The position numbers and the translations under genes are program-made. 41,023 nt of DNA, from assembly GCA_963169875.1 (NCBI GenBank), contig CAUJEL010000178.1, positions 1 to 41,023 on the forward strand, written 5' to 3'. The notes below the pieces were generated by a model, which was not told where the DNA came from, did not search any database, and saw only the letters and a program-made list of their open reading frames with translations. Shown one piece after another: positions 16,501-25,500 of the stretch (position 1 is its first letter; each line of letters begins with the position of its first letter). The DNA comes from Candidatus Zhuqueibacterota bacterium (GTDB lineage Bacteria > Zhuqueibacterota > Zhuqueibacteria > Residuimicrobiales > Residuimicrobiaceae).

Positions 16501-19500
16501 ATAAAATCAGAGACTGGGGTGAACCCTACAGCAATGATGACTGGTCGTATAGTTCGGGGAGCGCCAATCACGAGCGCATCAACGGAACCGAAGGCAATGA
16601 AAACGACATGGGTGGCCGTGTTCCCGATTCAGAGGACATGAACGGCAACAACCTGCTGGATGAAGCGAATGCGTATTTTTCCTATTCTTTCTCGCTCTCG
16701 CGCAATCATCCGGATACGGTCCTGATTGCCGGAAAATCCATTGATGTGAACGATGATTACAAAGATTACGGCTGGCGGCTTTATCGCATCCCCTTGAACG
16801 CGGAGGCGCCGCGGCGCATAAAATACGGGGATGCCGACATTACCAACGTTCAGTACGTCCGCCTGTGGATAGACGGCTTTACCCAGCCGGGTTTGAAATA
16901 TATCCGCATCGCTGAAATCAACCTGGTGGGCAGCGAATGGAAGGAAATGGGCGTCGCCACACCCGAGGCGCCGGAAACCTATACCGCGGGCAAGGATTCC
17001 GTCATTTCCATCTCGGTGATGAACACCCATGATAACCCGGATTACATCCCACCCCCGGGCGTATCAGGTGAAGTCGATCGCGTCACGCAGGTCACCGCAC
17101 GCGAACAGTCCCTGGTCATGAACGTGACGGACATGAATCCGCAGAATAACTGTGCGATTCAAAAGTCGTTATTTGAAGCCCAGGATTATCTCCACTACAA
17201 CACGTTAAAAATGTATATTTACGGCCGTGATCCCAGGGGGTTGCATATTTCTCATGATTCATCCCGCGTCGAGTTTTTTATCCGTTTCGGTGCCAGTGAA
17301 AATGATTATTATGAGATTCGTGAACCGGTATACGAAGGCTGGGACTTGCGCAACAACATCGAGATTGATCTGCAGGAGCTTGCCGCCATCAAGTTGATCC
17401 CGGCCAATTATGACAGCAGCGGATACCGCAAAGGGTACACCAAGGTGTTGTCCAGCGGTAAAACCTGCTTCATCAAGGGGAATCCCTCTCTGACCAACGT
17501 GCGTTTGTTGATCGCCGGTGTGGCCAATCTGGATTCGACACACAGCTTCACCGGTGAAGTGTGGATGAATGATTTGCGTCTTTCGAATGTGAAAAAAGAC
17601 AAAGGCATGGCGTTCCGTGCCCGTGCGGAGTTCAACTGGGCGGGGTTGTTTTCCGCCAATGCCCAAATAGAAAAAATGGATTCGGATTTTCATAATGTCA
17701 CGGAACGATATGGCTCGCAGAATAATTCCACCAATTATTCCGCGTCAGGCACCTTGCAGCTGCACAAATTTCTCCCTTCAAAATGGGGCTTGAGCATTCC
17801 GGTGTCCATGAATTATCGCAGTGCTCAATCCTTGCCCAAGTACAAGCCCAACACCGATGTGGAGGTCACCGAGGACTTGCCCGAAGAGGTGCTGGAGACC
17901 GTTCGCACCAAGAGCGAGCAAAAGGGCTTTACCTTCAGTCTGGGGATGAATTCGCGATCGCAGAATTTTTTCATCAAGAACGTCCTCAACCGTTTGAGTT
18001 TCAATTACGGGGAGAGCCGCGAAAGCGGCTCCAATCCCACTTATAGCCAGACCAAATCGCGGGCGCAGAACAGCGAGGCGCGCTGGGATGTGCAGTTCAG
18101 TCCCAACAACTATTTCCGGCCGTTCAAATGGCTGGGGGAATCGCGGTGGTTGACCAAACTCACGGATATGCGGCTCTATTATTCGCCGACCAGTTTCAAT
18201 GCCAACGTCCGTGGCAGCCGCGCGCGCAGCGTCAGCGTCAGCCGCACGGATCTGGTGCAGCGCAATGAGGTGTTCAGCATAACATCCAGTGTCGGTGGTG
18301 CGGCCAAGATATTCGAATCGTTGCAGTTTGATATAAGCCGTAATTTCACCAATGATCTGCAGGATATTGCCCGTGACACTTTGCGCATGATGCTCAGCAA
18401 CGGCCAATTGGGCTATCTGACGGACATGACGCAAAATTTCAAGATTTCCTATAATCCGAAAATATTCAACTGGTTGACGCATAGTTTCAGTTACAGCACA
18501 ACCTTTGGCTACCGCTTCAATCGCCAGCAGAAGGATCAGGCGCGCAGCGCCCAGTTGGGCAAGACATTCGGCATCAACGGCTCTCTGGACCTCGCCAATT
18601 TCTGGAACTCGATTTACCGCAGCGGCAGTGGCGGCGGCAGCCGTCCCGGCCAACGGCCGGCGCAAGCCCCGCCCAAACGGCCGCCGGTCAGCAAGCCCGA
18701 GGATGAAAAGGCGGAACCTGAGAAGAAAAAAGAGGGATCCGGATTCTCGGTGATGACGGTTTTTGGCAAATTTTTCGGCTTTTTTGAGCCCTTCTCCATC
18801 ACCTTCAACCAACGCAACAACAATACGGTTTATGGCGTCACGGGCATGCCCACCATGAAGTATATGCTCGGCCTGAGCGATACCGTCGGCGTGCCCATGG
18901 AGAGCGCGACAACGGGCTCCGGGACCAGCGGCACTCTCAACCGGCCGACGAGCACCGAGGGCAACACGGTCCATGTTTCTTCCGGGTTCAGCATCAGCCG
19001 CAACATCAAAGTCAGTCTGAATTATGACTATTCCTACTCCAGAAACGCGAGTACGACCGTGACCGGTCAGATGTCGCACAGCCGGCTGGTTTATGGGGAT
19101 ATCGATATGCCGTTCCCGCAGTGGACCTTCCGCGTCTCGGGCCTGGAGAGACTGCCGCTCATCAAAAATTATCTGCAGTCCTTGAGTCTGGATCACGGTT
19201 ATTCCGGCACGTTCGATCAAACTTTTGACGAAAAGAATCGTTTAAAAAGCATCACCAAGGATGACCGTACCTCCAAATTCAGCCCGCTTTTGGGCATGAG
19301 TCTCAATTTTAAAAACGGGATGACCATGTCGGTGCGCTATACCAAGGGCGAAACCACCTCTTACGCCAAAAGCTCCGGATTGGGCGGCACGAAAACCGCC
19401 AACTCGGATCTGCAGGTGTCGGGGCAATACCGCAAGCAGAGCGATTTCCGCATACCCATACCGGTGTGGCCCTTTAAAAACATGCGCCTGAAAAATACGG

Positions 19501-19745
19501 TCAATTTGCAGGTTACGCTCAGTTCACGCAGCAATACGACCTGGAAGAGCCGCGGGGGTGACAAGTGGGAACCGACCGCGGAAACCACCAACTGGTCCTT
19601 CAAACCGGATTTGCAGTACAGCTTCAGCGATCGCGTCAACGGCGGCGCTTTTTTGGAAGTCGGGAAAAACACCAACCGTATCATCGGCAATTCGTCCTAT
19701 TATGAGTTCGGGCTGAATGCCAACATCTCCATCCGCGGCAGATAA
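13524..19745 (+). CDS. sprA: T9SS outer-membrane translocon SprA
   Basis: A 2073-residue outer-membrane protein of the SprA/Sov family, which forms the very large beta-barrel pore through which type IX cargo leaves the periplasm. After a signal peptide (hydrophobic stretch about 13-33, likely cut after VWA34) comes the SprA N-terminal module, with IKSKTFQKIFGSGTVGLDVTG-like sequence near 155-180 and QDSERMFDFENN near 230. An acidic, Asn/Asp-rich plug or loop follows (about 942-1040, with FDTEDLFSNG and SEDMNGNNLLDE), then amphipathic strands to the C-terminus. It is shorter than Flavobacterium SprA (about 2400) and P. gingivalis Sov (about 2500). A Pro/Lys/Glu-rich insert at about 1705-1745 is probably a barrel loop. 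The ATG at 13524 lacks a clear ribosome site; an in-frame ATG at 13551 would shorten the signal peptide. It heads an operon with the glutaminyl-cyclase gene. Confidence 0.93.
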   Translation: MAKIRLQRSMVTLPPAVVLSMVILLCLMGQVWADETAPKSYIGVRPPVLATPLVPIVEEQTFKGLHLQGALSPLLKRSVTDIRREVKVDSSGENINFSENIGKIPVNLPTYLPLDEYSRRRQSYSMQTMWQRNTLAKLGERSAYGAGGGALRIDIPVEIKSKTFQKIFGSGTVGLDVTGDINIKGGLRHEKRSEVKSTMNQGNDTNFKMEQTQRFRVSGHIGDKVTIGVDQDSERMFDFENNLQLKYKGYEDEIIESIEAGNIALDLPRTNYVTYGGKSSGLFGIKSVMRLGDLSLTTIASQEKGQKKKLDFKGGAVDDINEIKDYSYVKNTYFFLDEVYRRQFPYRDANGAFLYNEDRVVSRIELYKSKPQYVNRNAESYVHGWAWVPADADSNKLVIVEGDTTVQDQINTYRGPFLRMEKTSYYVDPVLGYIRLNEMLQPDEVLAVAFQDTSGRIRGNINFDPTRDRVLQLKLIRPANPRPTNKTWKLAWRNVYNIGSASEANFELKILYKPSAGIPEETIKIDGKTISYLQVFGLDRVGRTAGSPPDNIIDRNDNILRLKQGELWLPSLRPFDPDEAEFKALLPEDKRVSAIYDTTTETLWAKESKFVIQVNSKIRKSEISLGVMNVIEGSEEVTLNGRKLQRGTDYMIEYFSGNISIKNQEALQPSANLEITYEANQAFQIDKKTIMGMRADYALWDESFIGATFIYLNESTLDQKVRVGKGPMRNLIWDVNSAMAFKPFFLTRFANLLPFVDSRDETTLRFEGEVAQIIPNPNTRNNEATGDNDGVAYIDDFEAAKRTTPLGVQRKSWRPAAQPLSVTDTSAVGEPVAAKRGKMVYYQPYTQVSIKEIWPNRDTQGTMGTQNSVDVLDIEFTPVDTLANQADSAQAIIESWGGLQKYLSSGYQDQSESKFLEIWVNTANINEGTMHIDLGQITEDYIPNGRFDTEDLFSNGLRNNLLDEGEDVGVDGMANNDPRATAAAGDFWDLNENKIRDWGEPYSNDDWSYSSGSANHERINGTEGNENDMGGRVPDSEDMNGNNLLDEANAYFSYSFSLSRNHPDTVLIAGKSIDVNDDYKDYGWRLYRIPLNAEAPRRIKYGDADITNVQYVRLWIDGFTQPGLKYIRIAEINLVGSEWKEMGVATPEAPETYTAGKDSVISISVMNTHDNPDYIPPPGVSGEVDRVTQVTAREQSLVMNVTDMNPQNNCAIQKSLFEAQDYLHYNTLKMYIYGRDPRGLHISHDSSRVEFFIRFGASENDYYEIREPVYEGWDLRNNIEIDLQELAAIKLIPANYDSSGYRKGYTKVLSSGKTCFIKGNPSLTNVRLLIAGVANLDSTHSFTGEVWMNDLRLSNVKKDKGMAFRARAEFNWAGLFSANAQIEKMDSDFHNVTERYGSQNNSTNYSASGTLQLHKFLPSKWGLSIPVSMNYRSAQSLPKYKPNTDVEVTEDLPEEVLETVRTKSEQKGFTFSLGMNSRSQNFFIKNVLNRLSFNYGESRESGSNPTYSQTKSRAQNSEARWDVQFSPNNYFRPFKWLGESRWLTKLTDMRLYYSPTSFNANVRGSRARSVSVSRTDLVQRNEVFSITSSVGGAAKIFESLQFDISRNFTNDLQDIARDTLRMMLSNGQLGYLTDMTQNFKISYNPKIFNWLTHSFSYSTTFGYRFNRQQKDQARSAQLGKTFGINGSLDLANFWNSIYRSGSGGGSRPGQRPAQAPPKRPPVSKPEDEKAEPEKKKEGSGFSVMTVFGKFFGFFEPFSITFNQRNNNTVYGVTGMPTMKYMLGLSDTVGVPMESATTGSGTSGTLNRPTSTEGNTVHVSSGFSISRNIKVSLNYDYSYSRNASTTVTGQMSHSRLVYGDIDMPFPQWTFRVSGLERLPLIKNYLQSLSLDHGYSGTFDQTFDEKNRLKSITKDDRTSKFSPLLGMSLNFKNGMTMSVRYTKGETTSYAKSSGLGGTKTANSDLQVSGQYRKQSDFRIPIPVWPFKNMRLKNTVNLQVTLSSRSNTTWKSRGGDKWEPTAETTNWSFKPDLQYSFSDRVNGGAFLEVGKNTNRIIGNSSYYEFGLNANISIRGR

Positions 19746-19799
19746 GCGGGGTGAGAGGTCAGATGCCAACTGCGCATTCTTTGGGGGGGGAGGGAGCCT

Positions 19800-20702
19800 A
19801 TGAAAATATTAATGATCATCAGTGCGGCTGTTTTTATGGCACTGGCCGGGAGCGGCTGCGCCCAGGATCCGCCGCTGTTCGATGGCGAAAAAGCCTATGC
19901 CATCCTGAAAAAGCAGTGCGATTTCGGGCCGCGCGTGCCCGGCACGCTTGCGCATCAGAAATGCCGGGATTACCTGGTCACCGCTCTGCGCGGCTATGCG
20001 GATCAAGTCTCCACCCAGGATTTTCTACACACATTTGGCACGCCGGTTCAATCCGCCAGGGCCAGCAACATCATCGCCAATTTCCAGTCCGCCAAGGGCG
20101 ACCGCGTTTTGCTGTGCGCCCATTGGGATTGCCGCCATATTGCGGATGAGGATCCGGATGTCAACAACCGCAACAAGCCTGTGCTCGGCGCCAACGATGG
20201 CGCCTCCGGGGTGGCGGTACTGCTGGAAATCGCCCGGCTGCTCAAGGCGCAGCCGCCGCGCCAGGGCGTCGATATCGTCTTGTTCGATGCGGAGGATCAG
20301 GGCAATCACCAGGATAATCGCAGCTTTGCCAAAGGATCGCAGTTTTTCGCGCGCCATGTGGTGCCGACTTTTAATCCCCGCTACGGGATATTGCTGGATC
20401 TGGTCGGAGATAAAGACCTGGCCATTTACCAGGAGGCCTATTCGCTGCAGATGGCGCGACCTGTCGTTGATAAAGTATGGGCGGCCGCGCAAAAATTGGG
20501 CATCAGCGAATTCATCCCGCAACAGGGATATGCGGTTTTTGATGATCACATCCCGCTTCTCGAACGCGGCATCCCCTGCATCGATATCATAGATTTCGAT
20601 TATAAATACTGGCACACCGTATCCGACACGCCCGACAAATGCAGCGCTGCCAGCCTGGAAAAAGTGGGCCGCACCGTGCTGGAAGTGCTCTACCGCCCGT
20701 AA
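19800..20702 (+). CDS. Glutaminyl-peptide cyclotransferase-like M28 protein
   Basis: A 300-residue zinc protein of the M28 fold that most resembles glutaminyl cyclases, which turn N-terminal Gln into pyroglutamate. Metal ligands expected from human QC are visible: Asp133 (GANDGASG), Glu165 (FDAEDQG) and His272 (KYWHTVSDTPD). The QC hallmarks LLDLVGDKD (198-206) and FDDHIPLLERGIPC (247-260) are also present. The second histidine and extra acidic ligand of true di-zinc aminopeptidases are less clear, which favours a cyclase. The signal peptide ends ALAGSGCAQD: Cys20 may be lipidated, or signal peptidase I may cut before Gln22. It follows sprA by 54 bases with a very strong GGGGGAGGGAG ribosome site. 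An aminopeptidase role cannot be excluded. Confidence 0.8.
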   Translation: MKILMIISAAVFMALAGSGCAQDPPLFDGEKAYAILKKQCDFGPRVPGTLAHQKCRDYLVTALRGYADQVSTQDFLHTFGTPVQSARASNIIANFQSAKGDRVLLCAHWDCRHIADEDPDVNNRNKPVLGANDGASGVAVLLEIARLLKAQPPRQGVDIVLFDAEDQGNHQDNRSFAKGSQFFARHVVPTFNPRYGILLDLVGDKDLAIYQEAYSLQMARPVVDKVWAAAQKLGISEFIPQQGYAVFDDHIPLLERGIPCIDIIDFDYKYWHTVSDTPDKCSAASLEKVGRTVLEVLYRP

Positions 20703-20763
20703 ATCTGGCTCTTCCCTTGCCCGAATCATAATTTCTAACCTGCTCACGAAAGGATACCAACCG

Positions 20764-21627
20764 ATGCGATCCCTTGGCGTCTATCTCAAGATCACCATTC
20801 CCTGCTCGGGAGATATTCAGGAAGCGGTGAGCAGTTTTCTCTTTGACCGCGGGGCCGCCGGCGTCATTGAACTGCCGTCCGGGCTCGAGGCTTTTTTTGA
20901 CGGGGAACCGCTTCAGGTGGTGCAGGAAGTTAAAAAATACCTCGAGGCTTTGCAGGAGCTGGGCCATGATACCACGCCGGACAGGGTGAGTTACGAAGTG
21001 GCGCCCAACCGCGACTGGAATGCGGAATGGAAAAAAAGTTACACGGGGTTTGCCATCAGCGACCGCATTTTCATCAAGCCGAGCTGGGAGGCTCAGCCGC
21101 AGCGGGCCTATGCGTGCCTGATTGAAATCGATCCCGAGATGGCATTCGGCACCGGCACTCATGCAACGACCCGTCTGTGCCTGGAATTCATGGACACTTA
21201 TCTCAAACCCGGCGCCAACGTGCTGGACATCGGTACGGGCACCGGCATTCTCGCCATGGCCGCGGTCAAGCTGGGCGCCGCTTCTGTCATCGCTTTTGAT
21301 GTGGATCCGGTTGCCGCGGAGACCGCACAACGCAACGCGGCCATCAATGGCGTTGGTGATAAAATAGATATCTTTGCCGGAACCCTGGACACCTTGCTCC
21401 CGGCCAGGGATAAGTTTGATTGGGTCCTTGCCAACGTCAACCGCAGCGAAATTTTAAAAATGTTGCCTTTGTTGGAAAAGTTGCTAGATTATCCTGTACA
21501 AATCATCCTTTCGGGCATCCTGAGAGAGGAAGAGTCCATCATTCGCTCCGCACTCGAGGAATGCCATTTCCAGGCCTGCGAGTTCAGATACGGCGATGAA
21601 TGGCTGGCATGCCGGGTGACCCGGTAG
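20764..21627 (+). CDS. prmA: Ribosomal protein L11 methyltransferase
   Basis: A 287-residue cytoplasmic class I methyltransferase that trimethylates ribosomal protein L11. The N-terminal substrate-recognition domain (1-90) is followed by the family signature AFGTGTHATTRLCLE (127-141), the SAM loop DIGTGTGILAMAA (155-167), FDVDPVAAETAQRNA, and VLANVN, which is the active-site N-x-N-type motif. The start has AAAGGA about nine bases upstream. It lies 61 bases after the glutaminyl-cyclase gene on the same strand and is probably read through from sprA, although its job is unrelated to secretion. Size and motifs are normal. Confidence 0.93.
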   Translation: MRSLGVYLKITIPCSGDIQEAVSSFLFDRGAAGVIELPSGLEAFFDGEPLQVVQEVKKYLEALQELGHDTTPDRVSYEVAPNRDWNAEWKKSYTGFAISDRIFIKPSWEAQPQRAYACLIEIDPEMAFGTGTHATTRLCLEFMDTYLKPGANVLDIGTGTGILAMAAVKLGAASVIAFDVDPVAAETAQRNAAINGVGDKIDIFAGTLDTLLPARDKFDWVLANVNRSEILKMLPLLEKLLDYPVQIILSGILREEESIIRSALEECHFQACEFRYGDEWLACRVTR

Positions 21628-21691
21628 ATGTTACGATCACCCTGGTTGCCCTGCTCTTTCATGGACCGGCGACCCATAAAAAAAGCCACAA

Positions 21692-22405
21692 GTGATAATC
21701 TTGCCACAGTATAAGATTCACAATCTCACCGCTCGCGGCGCTTCACGACACGGCATTGGTTTTGCCGCGCCGCTCCGCTTCCTCCTGCTTTGGACGATCG
21801 TGCTGTGCATGCCCGCCGTGGCAGCGAAACGGCAAATTATACTGGATTCTCTGTGGGTTCAGGGGGGTGAACTGCGGCTCAGTTTCCATGTCGACGATTT
21901 GCTGGATGACAAGGCCATACAGGGTCTGCAGCGGGGATTCACCTCGGAAATCAGCCATTTGGTGCAACTTTGGCAGGTTAAAGGCGTTATAAGTCAGGTG
22001 GCGGGACAACGTCCGTTCATATTCCGGGTATATCACGATAACTGGAGTCAGAAATTTGCCATCATCAGCGAAGAGGAGAGCCGTTTAACGAGCCAAATCG
22101 AGACGCTGCGCCGCATTTGCACCTCTGTGCAAGCAGCCGCCGTTGTCCATGCGGACCAGCTCGCTCCGGATGCCAGGCTGTTCCTCACCATAACCACGAC
22201 GTTTCAGCCCATCTCAGATGAGACCTATGGAGAATTGCGCGCCTGGGTGTCGGGCCGTACCAGCGACAACAGCAAGGCCGGTCTCAAGCGCGGCCGCTTC
22301 TTTGGTTTTCTGGCCGATCTGCTGGGATTTGGTGATCGCGCCCTGCAACTCAAGACGGATTCTTTTGTGATCACCGCTGGGGGCACTCTGCAATACGTGA
22401 AGTGA
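21692..22405 (+). CDS. Exported DUF4390-like protein
   Basis: About 237 residues if the GTG at 21692 is the start; no good ribosome site is visible, and no in-frame ATG lies before the hydrophobic segment. A signal-type helix (FLLLWTIVLCMPAVAA, about 30-45) precedes a body of beta-type sequence with LWVQGGELRLSFHVDDLLDDKAIQGLQRGF, which fits the pattern of DUF4390 (a small periplasmic domain of unknown function). A second hydrophobic GRFFGFLADLLGFGDRAL stretch lies close to the C-terminus. The DUF4390 assignment rests on pattern memory of the opening segment only. It follows prmA by 64 bases and ends the sprA gene run; nothing further is known of its job. Confidence 0.6.
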   Translation: MIILPQYKIHNLTARGASRHGIGFAAPLRFLLLWTIVLCMPAVAAKRQIILDSLWVQGGELRLSFHVDDLLDDKAIQGLQRGFTSEISHLVQLWQVKGVISQVAGQRPFIFRVYHDNWSQKFAIISEEESRLTSQIETLRRICTSVQAAAVVHADQLAPDARLFLTITTTFQPISDETYGELRAWVSGRTSDNSKAGLKRGRFFGFLADLLGFGDRALQLKTDSFVITAGGTLQYVK

Positions 22406-22543
22406 AAATGTGATGCAGAACATGGCTGATCTGTGCAGTTAAAGCGTATATTATTTGAAATGCTGTAACTTGTTTTAATGTTATAGTGAAAGTCACATGT
22501 GTTGGTATTCATTGTTCCGTTGTACTAACAAAAGGGAAACAAG

Positions 22544-25500
22544 ATGAAGAAGATCGTTCGCTACCATTTTTTTGCGGTGCTCATGCTGCTGCTGGCCCTT
22601 TTCGCCACGGTTGCCATAAGTGCCGAAAAACCCATGCTGTATCGTGGTGAAACCATGACCACCCCGCAAACGCTGCAGCGCGCCGGGGATCTCATGGCTT
22701 CCAGGGGAGCTCAATTTGATGAAGCGCTGACCGAAGCGGTTGACGCAGCGGTTTTGCAGCGTCGCATGCAGGCGCAAATGCAAACCGTTGCCCGGCCGGA
22801 AAACATGATTCCTTCTTTCATGAAATATTTCCGCCAGAATCCGCAGGCGCTCAGCGGTTCATCTCTGCAAAAAAGCCTTTCCACGAGTTCCCTGCCCACG
22901 GGCAATATCTCCGGCACGGTGACCATCGACGGCTCGGCACCGGATCCCAGTTATGAAATCCTGGTCATCGCCTTTGACCAGCACGGCTATTATATGGGTC
23001 ACGACGAGAATGTGGCCTCGCACGAGGGTTTTTATCAGATCAGAGAACTGCCCGTGGGCGTATATTACGTTCTCACGCTGAGCAACCGCTACGTGGATGA
23101 AATCTATAACAACCTGATATCACCGGTGGACTCCCCCCAGACCTGGCGGCAGGCCGAGAAGGTCCAGGTTGCAGAAAATACCACCACGACAGATATTCAT
23201 TTCGATCTGCAACGCGGTGCTGTGATCACCGGTTTCATCACCGGCGAAGATGGTTATACGCCGTTGCAAGACATGGATATCACTTTTATCGTGACCGGCG
23301 CCGATGCCGGGAAAGAACTATACAGCACCATTTACTATACCATTGATGGTTTTTATGACCTGGTCGTGCCCCTGATGGGCAACGTCAAAGTGGCGGCTGT
23401 GGTGGAAGGATATCTGCCGCAGTGGTACAACGCACAAATGGAGTGGGCCGCGGCCACACCGCTGACCATCACGAAATTTGATACGGTGATTTCAGGGATC
23501 GATTATTTCCTGCAGACCGATCCCAGTACAGCCTTTTTGGGCGGAATTTCCGGCAGCTACCGCTATAGCGATCAGTTCGTGCCCCCCATTGCCAGTTTTG
23601 CCACGGTTTTCTTCTTCCATGCGTCGGATACGACGCTGGCGAACTGGACTTTGGGCATAGGCGGCAGTTACACCCTCGAGCAGGAGCTGGAACCGGGAGA
23701 ATACTACGTCTATCTCGATGATCAATTGGGTAATCTGCTGGGCTTGTCCAATTATATGGGGCAGTACTGGGAAAATGCCAACACGCCGGATGGCGCCAAA
23801 ACGGTGACTGTGAATGCCGGCGAGGTAACCTATGGCATTGATTTTGTGCTCGAAAAGGGCGGCGTCCTCAGCGGAGATATCCTGGCGGAGGATGGCAAGA
23901 AACTGGACGGCGTATGGGTGCTGGCGGTCGATGCAAGCCTGGTGAGCGGCGAACTGCAGCCGTTCTTCGAGAATTTGCACGTATTCATCGGATCTTCGGA
24001 TTCGCTGGGCCACTATCGCATCGAAGGCATGCCCAGCGGCCACTATTTGATCCGCACCATCTCCGACTCGCTCATCAACAGCGATCTGGGCATGATGAAA
24101 TTGACTTCCGGAAAATATTCGGGCAAAGTGGTGGATCGATGGTACGGCGGCGATGCCAACCTTTTCAGCATTGACACGGCCACCCCCGTTTTGGTCACTG
24201 CACCGCAGGAGAGCCCTGATGTCGACATCGTCCTGGAAAAAGCCAAATATATCAGCGGCAGGATTTTTGACAGCATCACGAGCCAGGGTACGTCCTTTTA
24301 CCGGCTCTTTGCGCTCAACGACACCTCCGCCATGCCCTTCCTCTCCTTCAGCATGTTCACCAGCAAGAAGGATCAGATCGATCCATTGGGTTTCTTCAAC
24401 GTCGGACCGCTGCCTTCCGGCAGCTATAAATTATTGGCGGTTGCGCCCTTGAGCGGCCCCAACAATTATCTCAGCGAATTCTACGACGGCGCCTACACCT
24501 TCGATGCCGCCCAAACGGTGACCGTCAATGATGTCAATGTAACCGACCTCAACATCTCCGTCGAAAAAGCGGCCATGATTCAGGGGTATATCGATCTGCC
24601 CATGCCGGGCGGTTCCATGCGCGCCGGCACAGACGTCCTGGATAATTTCCCCATTCTGGTCTATGAAGTTACCACGGGAAAGCTGGCCAGCATGGACTAT
24701 GTCCAGTTCAACGGCGGCTATCGCGTCGATCATCTCCTGCCCGGTCAGTACAAGGTGCTGGCCCTGCCCTGTGTGCCGCAGGTGGCAGCCACCTATTTTG
24801 GCGGCGGCAATACCTGGGATGATCCGGCATCGCAAGTCATTTCCGTTGGATACGGAGAGGTGGCTGATTGCGATATTCTTCTTGATCCCGCCCTCAACAC
24901 CATTTCCGGTATGGTCGTCGATGATGAGTCCGGTGCAGGACTCACCCAGGTCATGGTGATCGCCTATGAGCCATCCGGTCACCCGGTTGGTCTGGCGATG
25001 TCCAATTATGATATGGTTTCAGGCACCGTGGTGGATATGGGCGGCGGCTTTACGATTCCGGGACTGCGGCCGGGCTCCTACTATCTGCGCACCTTTGCCC
25101 TGAGTTCGGTTTTTGGATTATCGGATCAACTTCTCTCCGTTGTGGACATGGTCGGAGGCGGTGGATCTGATGTGCTGGGCGGGCTTTTGGGTGGAGAATT
25201 GGGCGGTTTTACCGCGCTGTTTGATCTCGAGATCGGGCTGTATGCGGATCAGTGGCACCACCAGATTGCGGCACCCCTGGCCCTCGATTTCCAGGCTTTT
25301 CTGGTGAATCTGTTGGCCTATGGTCTGCCGAGCAGCTATGATAATTCGATTCTGCCCATTTTCCTGCCCCTGCCGATGGGAGAAGTCATTCCCGAGGGCG
25401 TCAGCTTGGTGAATGTGACGGAAGGAAGTGCGGTGACCGGGGTTGAATTCCGTCTTCACAAAATGTCTCTGGATGACGTGACCGGTGTGGAGGTGAACCA

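Noticed and set aside
17778-19220. Long open frame of 480 codons on the minus strand inside sprA
   Set aside because: It lies fully within the well-supported sprA gene, and its protein is Arg/Gly/Ala-rich with no recognisable domain, as expected for the antisense of a GC-rich gene.
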